Positions 19,286-30,033 of a stretch of DNA of 64,000 bases are shown here, piece after piece. Origin of the DNA: Symbiodinium microadriaticum (taxonomy: Eukaryota; Sar; Dinophyceae; Suessiales; Symbiodiniaceae); assembly GCA_001939145.1 (NCBI GenBank), contig LSRX01000679.1, forward strand, positions 289,550-353,549. The letters are read 5' to 3'. Both the position numbers and the translations under genes were made by a program. A model generated the notes under the pieces. The model searched no databases and was not told where the DNA came from. It saw only the letters and a program-made list of their open reading frames with translations. Within the stretch, counting starts at the first letter, position 1. Every line of letters begins with the position of its first letter.

Positions 19286-21649
19286 GGTTAGTTCGTTCGT
19301 TCGTTCGTTCGTTCGTTCGTTAGTATTAGTTAGTTAGTTAGTTACGTGGTTGGTTGGTTGGTTGGTTGGTTGGTTGGTTGGTTGGTTGGTTGGTTGGTTG
19401 GTTGGTTGGTTGGTTGGTTGGTTGGTGTCGGAACTAATTATTATTGTGAATAAGATAGATAGATATATATATATATATATCTATATATGTATAAGCATAT
19501 GCGCATATATATATATATATATATAATTGCTGCAGCTCATGATCACGTGTCATGGCCAGCCAATCAATTAGACAACTTCGCTGATGAGCACGGCTGACAC
19601 AACGATTTCCCTTTCCCTCACGAGTATTGTGTCCACTGCGGATTTGTCACTGGTATGATCCAAAAAACTCTGGGACCTGGCGCCTTCCACCCAGCTTCCA
19701 AAACCCTGGAGCAGAAAACCTAAAGCTTGAACTCCCCAAAACTATCCAGATTCCCAAGGTTCAAAAACAGCTGTGGCCTTTGCTCTGGCATGTGAGACTC
19801 GTTCCAAGCCTGATCGATCCATGCACAATGCAAGTTTGGAACTCGAACCCCGCGGCCACCGTGGCTGAAATGAGAATACTGTTGTACAGGTCCTCATGCA
19901 AGTCTTTTAGATGGTTATATACGGTCCTTGATACTGAGGAAGAGGGTTTGCGGGTATACTATACTAAAGGAACCCTGGAAAGAAAAAGCAATTGCTATTC
20001 CTTCAGCTGAACTCCTGGTGCTGGGACGGTCGACGATACAGCGCCGATGTCTTATCGTAGAGTTAAGGTGTGCGGCGCTGCCTGTGGCCGGGGGCAGCTC
20101 AAACCGAAACTTCCCACAGTGCCGGGCTCCCCCCCAATCTGATGTGTCTAGGGTTGAAGGCTTAGAGTCTCAGAGTTTAGGGATTAGGGCTTAAGGGCTC
20201 CAGGAACACTCCCAGCTGCGATCTATCGAGGACCCATATATAGAGCCATGAGGCGTTACGAGACTCCTTGGGAATATGAACCAAAACTTATCAAACCGGA
20301 TACGCCCTCTACGGCGAGTAAATGACACAAAACACATACGACTGCACAAAACAACAACCCAGGACATATCAAAACCCTGCAACACTACCACAGCACCCCG
20401 AACCAGCCCACAACCAACATCGAAACAGTCGAGCCGTAAGAAATATGAAGCCGATCTGTGCCAACAACCGCCTCAACACCAAAACCCCAAACCCCAAAAC
20501 TCTGCCCCTTTGTGGACACAAAAACGCATGCTTACNCTGTATGTGCATATATATATATTCATATACATATATATATATATATACACACCCATATAATTCC
20601 TAAACTCTACATCCTAATGCCCTGAAGAAAGCAGTTGCCAGGCCTGGCCTGGATCAGCATGTCATAAGCAGGTCTCTTGCTGTAAGGTCCACTGTGGCCA
20701 AAGCCAGTAATGCTGCAATAGATCCTAGGGCAGCACACGACTAACCCTATACCCTAAACTCACCCCCAAAACCCTAAACCCCTAAACCCCAAACCTCAAA
20801 CGCGAAACCCTGAACCCTAAACTTCGCGAAGCCGTGGCATAGAGTTGAAGAAGATCCATGCATCGACAGCAAGAAAACACTGCTCTTGCGTGGCCAGAAT
20901 CAGCTGAGGGAAGTCATCCTTCAGCTGGTCGTATCCCAAACCATACCTTCGCAAAAGAACGATACTCGTGGCGGCTTTTTTCGGGGGGGCCGACATTGAG
21001 CCGAGAAGCTTTGCCAAGCCACCGGCTTTGAAGTTCTCGATGACGATATCAGCACTTTGCAGCAGGTGTTTCACGACATCTTGGCCTTCTTTGGTCTTGA
21101 AGTCGACAGCTACACTGTACTTGTTCCTGTTGCAGCTCGAGAAGTATGCTGCCACATCTGAGTCCTCGCCGGGGCCCTTCTGCAGAAAGGGCGGCGCATA
21201 ACCTCGGATTCGGTTGCAGAAAGGGGGTTTTGTATTTCACAAGCTTGCATCAAAGAGACGTCTGGTGTCATCACCGGACTTGGGTGCTTCCACCTTGATA
21301 ACCTCTGCTCCCATGTCGGCCATCAGCATTGTTGCCGATGGTCCTCACCCAGGGTACAAGATCTGCACTAAGATTGCGTGGCACCTGCTGGCAACTGCAC
21401 AACGCTTGAAGCTGTCGGCCTGCCAGGATGCGGGACAGGTCCAAAATTCGTATTCCTCCACAGCCCATCAGTTCCGTACTCTTTGCTATCACTGCAGGAC
21501 AAATTCAATTCAGAAACGACACCCTGGAAGACACTACTGAGTCTAGCTCCTGAAAGCGGGCCGGTAGCAGGGCCGGTAGACAGAGAGAAGCATCTCGAAG
21601 TGGCTAAGCGGCACAGATTCACGCTCCTCGACCTGAAAACTTGCATCAT
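17222..21649 (-). CDS. Class III (CaiB/BaiF) CoA-transferase, SUGCT-like, mitochondrial
   Basis: Exons spread over 4.4 kb give a nearly complete family III CoA-transferase. The start [19 protein letters not shown] (ATG at 21647-21649) resembles a mitochondrial presequence. Then follow [50 protein letters not shown] and [15 protein letters not shown]. After a 63-bp in-frame GC-AG intron (20947-21009) comes YGLGYDQLK. An exon at 20649-20724 carries [18 protein letters not shown], and 18.7-18.0 kb carries [51 protein letters not shown] and the C-terminal region. The end is [11 protein letters not shown] then [14 protein letters not shown], with TAA at 17222-17224. Members move CoA between acyl groups, as in glutarate metabolism. 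A 1.9-kb intron holds microsatellites and an N. The family is firm; the substrate is inferred. Confidence 0.85.
17617..17662. repeat. (ATC)n trinucleotide run in an intron
   Basis: About 15 ATC units between two late exons of the CoA-transferase. On the minus strand it would read poly-Met, which is not real coding. Confidence 0.9.
18785..19425. repeat. 640-bp TTNN tetranucleotide array in the CoA-transferase intron
   Basis: The unit drifts in blocks along the array: TTTG/TTGC, then GGCT, TTGG, TTAG, TTCG, TTAG again, and a uniform (TTGG)n of about 90 bp at the end. The plus-strand ORFs of Cys, Leu and Val repeats are artefacts of the repeat. Confidence 0.95.
19455..19525. repeat. (GATA)/(TA)n run
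   Basis: Short GATA units followed by TA dinucleotides, in the same intron as the tetranucleotide array. Confidence 0.85.
20735..20822. repeat. CCCTAAA-like tract in the CoA-transferase intron
   Basis: Degenerate ACCCTAAA, CCCCTAAA and CCCCAAA units lie between the exon ending near 20880 and the exon starting at 20724. Confidence 0.9.
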
Positions 21650-21683
21650 TGCCTCGGTCAGTTAGTGTTGCTGTCGACTGCAA

Positions 21684-22290
21684 TCAGCTGAACAGCAACT
21701 CCAAGATGAGATCATGACCCTTGCGTCGGTTCTCCGAACGGACACGCAGGCGCTCACCAGGAAAGAAGTTTTGGACCACAAAAATGGGCTTCGGCAGGCA
21801 ATGTACTGGGGCTACTGAAGATACTTCCGACTTCTTTGATGTTGTTTGTTGCCGATTCATGCTTTCGAAAATCGCCGATCAATGCACTTCAAGAAAGCAT
21901 GAAGATGTTCCATGAGTACGAGTGCATGAATGTGCACGAGGGCTGTTTGCCAGAACTGCGCAAGCTGCAAGAACCGTAAGAACTCAGAGCTTCAGGTCGT
22001 TAGCATTCGGCTTCTCCCTTTGGGAGGCACGAATTGCAAGCAATGCCTGCCATGTCGACGGCCTTTGCCCGCAACACGTCGACTCTTCAAGTCGATAATG
22101 TCACCTCACCACGCGTTCTCTGTCAATTTTCTGAACCGGGCTTGCCTTTGTACACGAGGTACAGGAATAACATCGCTTCATGCACTCAGGAAGTGTTAGA
22201 GGAATGCTGACAACCATCACCTTGGGCACGCGGAAATCATGTGTGAGCCCAGGCTTTCTCTCAACACCAGCAGGAACTTGGCCTTCAGGT
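21684..22290 (-). CDS. 3' end of an unrecognised gene upstream of the CoA-transferase
   Basis: The last segment reads FVVQNFFPGERLRVRSENR and ends ELLFS with a TGA at 21684-21686. It looks like a genuine C-terminal exon. An earlier segment near 22290-22210 reads HLKAKFLLVLRESLGSHMI. No family was recognised. Only 34 bp separate this stop from the ATG of the CoA-transferase on the same strand. Whether the two segments belong together, or to the coiled-coil gene further upstream, is unknown. Confidence 0.4.
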
Positions 22291-22469
22291 GACCGTGACT
22301 ATATCAAGATGGTACTGATGATCGCGACGACAATCATAACGATGCTGATGAGGAAGCTTGTTCAAGCGATTCTTAACAGCAGTTGCAGCACTGGCCCTCC
22401 AGTAGCAGGAAGGCCACCGCCAGCGTCACGACGGCGTCGGCTACATCCCCTGCTCCATCTACTCCACGC

Positions 22470-22515
22470 TGCTGCTGCTGCTACTACTACGACGACGACG
22501 ACGACGACGACGACG
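22470..22515. repeat. (CTG)n then (CGA)n trinucleotide run
   Basis: Short GCTGCTGCT block followed by about ten CGA units. Confidence 0.9.
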
Positions 22516-22763
22516 CTGCTGCCATTGCTACTCTTATTCTATTCCTGTTGCCATTGTTACCGCTACTGCTACCGCCGCCCCTCATCTCACTCTTACTCTC
22601 TGGCTCTTGGCGTAGCTCTTAGACATTGCTACATACGACCTACTACTTACTTACTGTTCAAGCCCAGTCTTGATTCGTACTCTTGCTCTCACTCATACTC
22701 ATACTCCTGCCCTTACTCTTACTCTTAGTTGTCAGCAGCCAGAAGCGAAAGGACACCGACTAA

Positions 22764-22926
22764 TCATATACTATACTATAATTTACTATAATATACTACA
22801 ATAAACTATAATAAACTATAATATACAAGAGTATACTATAATATACTATAATATACTACAGTATACTATAATATACGATAATATACGATAATATACTATA
22901 ATATACGATAATATACTATAATATAA
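22764..22926. repeat. (ATACT ATAAT)-type pentamer array
   Basis: About 160 bp of ATACTATAAT and ATACGATAAT units, similar in style to 9137-9262. Confidence 0.95.
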
Positions 22927-22929
22927 CAG

Positions 22930-23420
22930 CAAGGGTGGCGGCTGAATCATCTTGGCTTTGCAATCTGCTCTTCATAGTCAGCTCCCGCTCTTCCGCTTCC
23001 TGCATCCGCCAGTGCTCCAGCAGCAAGGGTGTAGGGTTAAGGGTTAAGGGTTTAGGGTTTAGGGTTTAGGGCTTAGGGCTTAGGGCTTAGGGTTTAGGGT
23101 TTAGGGTTTAGGGGTAAGGGTTACTACAAGAACAAGGGTTTCTATAAGGGCTAGGCTAAGGGGAGCCACAAATTTGCACAGCACTTGCAGCTTTGGAACC
23201 GCATCTCCTTGAGTTGTCTTTCAGCAAGGGCCAGCTGTTGCTGAAGCTGTCGGAAATGCTGCGCATAGCCTGCACGCTCGCGACGACTTGAACTGCCCAG
23301 GCCAGGCCTGAAGCTGAACACACGGTGGCCTTGCTCCGTCAGGCTCGGTGCCTGGCGACGGCTGGCAGAACATCCGAAAAGCCGACTAACAGGAGGCTGT
23401 GAGGACAAGAATAGAGACAT
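22930..23420 (-). CDS. Coiled-coil protein, at least two exons
   Basis: The upstream exon reads SRRERAGYAQHFRQLQQQL and ALAERQLKEMRFQ. After an intron containing TTTAGGG repeats (23028-23118), a second segment reads LLLEHWRMQEAEERELTMKS and RLQSQDDSAAT. Both have heptad-like spacing of Leu, Ala and Met, with many Gln, Glu and Arg, as in coiled coils. A further possible exon (SPRRSDQRFGKSKRRSLET, about 23640) lies upstream. The next gene upstream is the Ser/Thr kinase, and these could be its C-terminal exons. No specific family was recognised. Confidence 0.45.
23028..23118. repeat. TTTAGGG tract in an intron
   Basis: TTAGGG, TTTAGGG and GCTTAGG units between the two coiled-coil exons. Confidence 0.9.
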
Positions 23421-23837
23421 TAATCACAACAATAATAATAACAATAATAGTAGTAATAAGATGAATTCAAGATAAGTAAGGTCCCGGCATTCAGGATCGC
23501 TTCCTGTGATGTGCGACTTAGCCAACTGTCCTGCAGCACGTCGTCAGCGGAAAGCCGCTTCCTTGGCTGCGATCACGGAAGTATGTCTCTAAGGAACGTC
23601 TCTTGCTTTTTCCAAACCGCTGGTCGCTTCTCCTTGGAGACAATGTGGAGACCCAGAAGCAGTTGCTTCGCAGCACCCAAATCATGAAGCAAAGAAACCC
23701 TGTCAAGACTCTTATGAAAAACAGTTCAAGCGTGAAGCACGCTAAGAATGCTGGGCAGATGCAACACGCACGCTGAACAGACGCAAAGCCAACCATTCCA
23801 ATCCGTCAGTGAGATTGACCGTCCCCGTGGAGACTGC

Positions 23838-23905
23838 GGTTTAGGGCTCCGGGATTCCCTAAACCCTAAGCCCTAAACCCCTAAACCCTAAAATCCTAAG
23901 CCCGG
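23838..23905. repeat. CCCTAAA tract
   Basis: CCCTAAACCCTAAGC-type units; direction is opposite to the tract at 23028. Confidence 0.85.
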
Positions 23906-24164
23906 GATTCGTTGCCTCTGTGTAGATGTCGCGCCCGGAGGCGGCTCGGCCACAGGGCCACGATCCCAGACTCAAGACACACACACACACACACGTGTAG
24001 ACGGCCGAGTTAGGTTCAGCAATAAAGGGCCTGGATGACTAGATTGATTAGATTAACTATTTGATATGGTTTTGGGGCTATATTATACTATGGCAATCTA
24101 TAAGGAGCTGCTTCGAGGAGCAAGGTATATCAGAGGCTCCAGAGATTTGCTGAGGCCAAGCTGC

Positions 24165-25643
24165 TCGATGTCAGGGCAGACCATCCGCTGACACAGGCTT
24201 CGCGCTTCCGGCGCCGCTGCTTGGAAGGCGCCTCCCATGAGCCCGCCCAACCTGCAACGCAGGGTTTAGGGTTTGGGGTTTAGGGCTTAGAGGTTTAAGT
24301 TTTAGGGGTTTAGGGGTTTAGGGGTTTAGGATGGTTTAGGATGGTTTAGGATGGTTTAGGGGTTTTGCTCCCAAGGGGCATGGAGGCGCCGAAGTCCAAG
24401 GTGCCGGCATAGAGCTTCTCCATGTCCAGGACTTGCTTCGAGTTCCCTTTTGTCTTGATGAAGGGATGGCGGCCGCCGGAGACGAGCCTTTGAGTCTTTG
24501 AGTTTGGAGGTTTAGGGTTTAGGGTTTAGGGTTCGGTCCTAGGTGCATGTGCAGTGTACAGCCCGCAGCCCAGACGTCCACCGGATGTCCATAACCTTTG
24601 CTCCCCTTCTTCAGGAGGTGCTGCTCTGGCGCCATGTAGGCTGGTGTGCCGACATCCTCTTTGCTCGTTTCATCCGCCCGGAGGAAAGTGGCAAAGCCGA
24701 AGTCAGAAAGCTTCAAGAGGCCAGACGAAAACATGAAGTTTCCAGGCTTGATATCACGGTGGCCTAAGCCAGTCCACTTCTAGCGCTTTCCCTGCAAGCT
24801 CAGCTGTCACTCCGACCTGCATCCGAGCAACAGATGCCTCTTGCGTGCAGATGGGCGATCGCGGCACAGATCTGCCTCGGTGTAAACATTTCCCTGAGGT
24901 CGCCGCGTCGGAGTTTAGGGTTTCAGGGTTTGGGGTTTAACCCTAAACCCTAAACCCTTATAGGGTTTCAGGGTTTGGGTGCCACAGCTCAGCTCGCTCC
25001 CTTCGAACCCCTTTTTCTCAGCAGCGGGCCGCGTCCAGGCGCCGGCTTCCACCTCGCGAAGCTGCCATCCTGACAGAAAAAGGCACTCTGAGCGCTTATA
25101 TTATATTATATTATATTATATTATATTATATTATATCATATTATATTATATCATATTATATTATATCATATTATATTATATTATGCTATGTTATAGTATA
25201 GTATATTATGCGTTTCAGCCGCTCTTTTTGGCCGCAGTTGGCCTTGCTCCTTGAGCTTGTCATCTAGGTCGCCTCCATCACAGTACTCCAGAACCTTGTG
25301 ACTTCTGCAGTTTGAAGCCTACAACACACGACACTCGACATGCGACTGAGCTGGGAGCAATCGAGATATTCTGACTGTCCTCGAAATATGTATACAACTT
25401 GGTGACATTTTCATGATCACAGGCTCTGAGTATATCAATCTCCAGTTGGATTTCCGAGCGTTTTGCCCCCTGCCAGTATGACTGAAGCTTGTCGATCTGC
25501 TTCACAGCCACGAAGTGGTTGGTCTTCTTGTCGACGGCCCGCCACACTGTGCCAAAACCACCCTGTCCAAGCTTCACCTTCTGCTGAAAGTACCTCGGCT
25601 GACCGAACTCTGCAGATCGTAGCTTTGAAGAAGACGTGGTCAC
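24165..25643 (-). CDS. Ser/Thr protein kinase, multi-exon
   Basis: The canonical kinase subdomains occur in order. The Gly-loop is KLGQGGFGTVWRAVD and the ATP lysine is VAVKQIDK. The helix-C region is EIQLEIDILRACDHENV. The hinge VLEYCDGGDLDDKLKEQG comes after a 64-bp GC-AG intron (25295-25358). Next are FTPRQICAAIAHLHARGI, the catalytic loop HRDIKPGNFMF (24739-24762), LSDFGFATFL, GTPAYMAPEQ and VDVWAAGC. Then GGRHPFIKTKGNSKQ, LYAGTLDF and EARSLCQRMVCPD follow in separate exons down to about 24165. HRD, DFG and APE are intact, so it is probably active. The subfamily is not resolved. Introns carry TTTAGGG tracts and a (TTATA)n array. A protein-like segment just upstream (GPFRLIRCNGQAKWSSSPD, about 25780) could be an N-terminal exon. 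Confidence 0.85.
24262..24365. repeat. TTTAGGG-like tract in a kinase intron
   Basis: TTTAGGG and TTTAGGGG units ending in three GGTTTAGGAT repeats. Confidence 0.9.
24913..24972. repeat. Inverted telomere-like tract in a kinase intron
   Basis: GGGTTTAGGG-type units meet CCCTAAACCC units head to head at about 24938, forming a potential hairpin. Confidence 0.85.
25098..25207. repeat. (TTATA)n pentamer array in a kinase intron
   Basis: About 20 TTATA units with TCATA and TGCTA variants. Confidence 0.95.
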
Positions 25644-25859
25644 ATGCCACCAGGTTTCGCATCATCCACGCTTTGCCCGATGCCCATTCACTTTCGGGCA
25701 CCGTCAAGCTCCAGAGGCTCCAGCCGTGGTCCGGAGATGAAGACCACTTGGCTTGGCCATTGCACCGGATCAGTCTGAAGGGTCCAGCGACTTGGAACGC
25801 TGTGGCAGGAAGAATCGAAATACTCCTAAGCCGGCTATGAGTTCAGTTCGATGTTAGAT

Positions 25860-26850
25860 CGATGTGCACATGGAGGCATCATGCTTGCCGTGCTTGCCAG
25901 TGTCCTGTCGCATGAGCCAAGAAGGTGGCGGACAGCGGCTCTGGAGCAGCAAACTGAAGAGTGCAGGTATGAAGTTACCCCTACCCCTAGCCCCAGTAAC
26001 ACCTCACGAACTTCAAGCCACATCAAAACCATGCAGAAGCGGGAGGACAGCCCTTTTGCAAAGAGTCAACGGTACTCGGAACAGAATCAAAGCTTCGCAA
26101 GTTCAGCTCACTTCTGGAAACTACAGCAGTGCTGCATGTCCTTCTCGTCAGCTGGTAAGAGCTTCTATAAGCATCGCCGATCACACCAAAGTGACATCTT
26201 CCACTTCTTCTTGCTTCAAAGTCACTCTGGCAGGACAACATGCTCAAGAGCGGATACTCCTATCACTCCAATAGGATGCAAAAATCCCGGGAGCCAAGCT
26301 CACCATCCGGTGGAGAGTTCAACGTGCACACCCGCAGAATCCACAGAGACATGCTTACAGGCAAACTAGGCTCGAATCACAGGACCAGGGATGCAGGTGC
26401 AGCTGTTGAAAGCCCCGCAAGCATTTTGGGATGTCGACCCACAAGAAGAGGCAGAACCAAGTAGCCAAAGACTGTTGCACTGTGTCATGGGAGACAAAGA
26501 GTCTTGGCCGCTGCCACAGTCAGCAAGAGGAACCGAAAATGAACAGAATCCTGGCGCTTCCAAAGAAGCTGCCGAGCTCAACTTCGCTGTTGGCACATCG
26601 TGATTGAAATAAACGGAACTTGATATCCCCGTTTGTGTCCCCGGCGTCTCACTTTCGCCAGGCCTCTCTCGCAGCGTAGTCCACCTGCCCTGTCTCAAGA
26701 CGGAGACACAAGGGGTTTGGGGCTTAGGGCTTAGGGTTTAGGGTTTAGGGTTTTGGGGCTTAGGAGTGAAGAAAAACCCTTTTCTCAAGCTGCAATCTCC
26801 TGGATTGACCAAGCTGATGATTGTATTGTGAATCATGTGATTGATACTTA
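25860..26850. other. Stretch without a recognised gene
   Basis: Minus-strand segments near 26690-26530 read partly protein-like (GDTNGDIKFRLFQSRCANSE), but no family could be assigned. A TTTAGGG-like tract lies at 26706-26765. Plus-strand ORFs of 125-172 codons were judged antisense noise. Confidence 0.4.
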
Positions 26851-27399
26851 TACTTCTATTGGCAATTGATAGCAATAATCTGCGCAATAATAGCAATAAC
26901 GATGGTAAGAATCCGAATAGTACTAATCATAGTCAGTGGTACTAAGAGTAGCCATAGCAAGAGTGGCCCCTGTTGCACCTTGCAAGTACTCGTGCAGAGC
27001 TGGAGCCAGGCCAATGATCTCGAAGGTTGATGATGCTCCACGTGCCGCCTGCAGAAGACAAGAGTATAGCATAGAATAGAGTATAGCATGGTATAGCATA
27101 GCAGCGCATAGTATGGTATACTATACTGTACCATGCTATCCGACGTTATATTGTTGAACAATAGTAGTTTACACATTACTAAACTCAGGGCCAGCAAGTC
27201 GCGTCAGAACCCGGGTCGACTCATTCTAAACTCATCTTCGCCGCAGACCACGCAAGAGATCCGTTTAAGGTCACTCTCCGCACCTGGTGCTCACGGAAGA
27301 TCTCGCACGTCTCGGGTACACTGTCCTCAGCTTCGCGAACAGGACACGCACCATCATGGCTCCCTCAAAATCATACTGCCTGCAAGGTCAAGGAACGGT

Positions 27400-27890
27400 A
27401 ATGAAGATTTTCTCGAAGCCAGCACCCTCGAACTTTTTCCATGACCTGTCTGGGTCCCAGTGCCAATAACGAAGCTCTTGGGAGATGAGGACAGGACACC
27501 AGTGGGTGCGCCCACAAGGCTGCTGTACTGAGGGCCGAACCCAAGAGGGAAGACACCGTGAGTGACGAAGACCGAGACCTTCTTAAACTGTCATGAACAT
27601 ATAAAGACTCCCTCTTGACTGTAGCTTCCTCTAAACCCTAAACCCTAAACCCTAAGCCCTAAACCGAACCGACTTTGCTAAGGAGGCGACCTTCTTCGCT
27701 CCCCGCTTCGCAAGCTCTTCCCTGCAAGCCAGGACTGTGCCGCCTCCAGGGGATGACAGAGACATCTTCGACACGACTCGGCAGGGCCTGTAGGGAGGGC
27801 CCTTGGAGTCAGTTACCTGGGACCTATAGTCCCAGGAAAAACAGAGCTGCAATGACCCTGTTTTCTCAGCTTGACTCACGCATCCACATC
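27400..27890 (-). CDS. Hypothetical gene fragments
   Basis: A segment at about 27880-27670 reads KMSLSSPGGGTVLACREELA and KRGAKKVASLAKS. Another, at about 27545-27410, reads VFPLGFGPQYSSLVGAPTG and SSSPKSFVIGTGTQTG. Both look like genuine exons and are separated by a CCCTAAA tract (27630-27664). No family was recognised. Confidence 0.35.
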
Positions 27891-28282
27891 CTCAGAATCA
27901 GAACAAAACGCAAGGACTTTTCGGCCGCACTCATGGCCGGCCAGATTGCGATAGCTGATAGGAAAGCCGTCTTGGTGTCCTTGAGCAGCTCACAAACCTG
28001 AGGCTCCTCCCTGACGGGGTGCAGCCGGCGCGCGTGGGTCAGACTCGGTAAAGGAGGACCATGATTCAAATCAACTGCACGTTTGAGGAATGTCCACTAA
28101 GCCTGGTCTGCTTCGGACAAGCTCCGTGGACCGTGGTGCACAATGGTCTGCATGAATCCGGGATGGCTCCAAAACCAAGCGTGTGCCCCTTATGTATGTT
28201 GGAATTCATCTCGTGAACCCGACACAGTCATCCGCGGACCCCACTGGCAGACCTCTGCTGAACATTTGAAAGTCAGACTGTC

Positions 28283-29990
28283 CTAGACGACGCGCAGCAT
28301 TCGCAGCAGCGCCAGGCTCGCCAGCAGTGGCAAGCTGACTACAGAGAGGTGGCTGGCACTTGCCAGGGCTGAGGGCCGGCATTCTCTGATGCTGCCGTCC
28401 CAGCAGTATCCTGACTGGCAAAGACAAACGCCGTTCACACATGTAGTGTGATCCAGCCAGCACGAAGAGCTGCAAGTAGTCGATGTGTCTCTTTCACAGG
28501 CTTCAGCTGTTCGTGTAACGCTTTGCTTGGTCATGACCAAGAACAGCTCCGGGGCAAATGACATTGTTTTGTTGAAGGTCTCGACGAGATCCGCCTCGGC
28601 CTGGGTGGTTGGGGGACAGAGGCCGCCAGAAATCGGGTCGGTCACGATTCCCGAGCCGTTGACCTTGTTGAAGATCACTCGGAGTGGGAAGGTGTAGCCC
28701 TCAGGAACGAAGCCGGTTCTGGCGAGATCATCTCGGTTCATGGGTGCAGGTGGTGTGTAGCTGCACCCTGTAGATGTCTGACAGGAACTGGCCGACGGAC
28801 ACATAGAGATGCCTCGGAAAGCTTCCTCAAGCAAACATACGATACTGCGAGATACCACGACGTGTGATGGCTTTACAGCGAAGCAAACTCAGGCCATGAC
28901 CATAAAGTCTCCGGCACTGGAGGCACTCCATAAAGTCACCATTCCGACTGCCCGCCGCTGTGACGATGCAGAAATCCGCGTTGTTGTAGGGATAGATTCG
29001 CCTTCTCCGATGATCTCCGTAGGCATCTCCGTACATGTTGTTATAGGCATACATGGCGCCGGCCCCTACCACCGCACCCCCAAGGGCATACATGGCAACG
29101 TTCGTGGGCTGGTTGGCTGGGACAGCATGGTACCCCGAGTATCCATAGCTGGTCTGCTGCGGCATGGAACCTCAGAGCACGAGGTGAATAGTTGATCTTA
29201 CCTGTTAGTTAGACTGTACACACTTCTGAGGTTCAAGCCAGAAGAGTGCCGAACGGCCTCGCTCCGATAATCGCGCCGAGTTGCCACAAGGGTGGTTCAT
29301 CATCTGAGGGCGGCTTGTGTAGCCGTAGGACACACTCCTTCTTCGGCGAACGTCCGTTTGGCCAGCAGGGGCTCGCCTGCGGCCCGTAGTGGTGTAGGTA
29401 TTCCCACCTGGGTTGTAGTTTTGGGGCCCTGAAAAGTATTTATGAATAGGTACCTCTATAGGAACCATAAGGGAAATTTTAAAGTTTCTCAAATTGCCAC
29501 CTAGCCACTGATGCTGGTGGTTCGCCGGCGGGTGGCCACAGGAGCAGGGACCGGCGGAGGAGGGGCGCGGCGGCGCACGGCCCGGCGACGTGGTGTGGAA
29601 ACCACCGCCCGACGTCGTGGATAGGAGGCCTCGGCACAAACGGGCCATGGGCCCTTTAGGAGTTTTTCAGCTTGACGGACAAGCAGGGTCAATGTGGACA
29701 AGCGGCCGTTGGCGCAGAGAAGGATCGCCTGCGAGCAGACGTCGGAGGCGCGGGCGGAGAGCGCCGGCGGCTGCCCGAGCTCGACCAGCTGCTGCTGCTG
29801 CTACTTCTCCTCTCGGGCTAGAGCTACAGCTGCTTGTGTAAATATTTCTTGGCTTTTCCTGCAACTCTCCCAGTGCGGGGTCCCGCCTGCTGCCTCCACG
29901 ACGACGGGCCGAGAGAATACGAGGCTGAGCCGACTCGGAGGCAAATTCGCTCTCGGCCTCAGTCGGAGATCCCTCGAGCCGCCTCACAGC
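28283..29990 (-). CDS. CX-module-like surface protein with a likely GPI-anchor signal
   Basis: The exons give, in order: an Arg/Pro-rich region (APPPPVPAPVATRRRTTS), then GPQNYNPGGNTYTTTGRRR, then QQTSYGYSGYHAVPANQP and a Gly/Ala hydrophobic segment MYALGGAVVGAGAMYAYNN. A Cys block follows (PYNNADFCIV, FMECLQCRRLYG). After an 88-bp GT-AG intron (28813-28900) come CPSASSCQTSTGCSYTPPAP and FVPEGYTFPLRVIFNKVNGS. The C-terminus is a hydrophobic tail (SVVSLPLLASLALLRMLRVV) with a TAG or similar stop at 28283-28285, as expected for a GPI signal. The Cys block resembles the CX module of secreted eukaryotic proteins; this is from memory of the pattern. The first exon is uncertain and may begin upstream of 29830. 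Confidence 0.55.
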
Positions 29991-30033
29991 GTCACAGGTG
30001 TCGGCTGCTTCGTTGTAGGTCGCAGATGGGTCG

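Noticed and set aside
27400-27545. Possible SHIPPO/STPGR ciliary repeat (GPQYSS)
   Set aside because: Only one loose match was seen, without the repeated PGPxxY spacing of that family.
29430-29517. Intron near 29.4 kb as another introner with target duplication
   Set aside because: A weak hairpin and a possible GGC duplication exist, but removing the element plus one GGC does not restore the reading frame, unlike the element at 53.7 kb.
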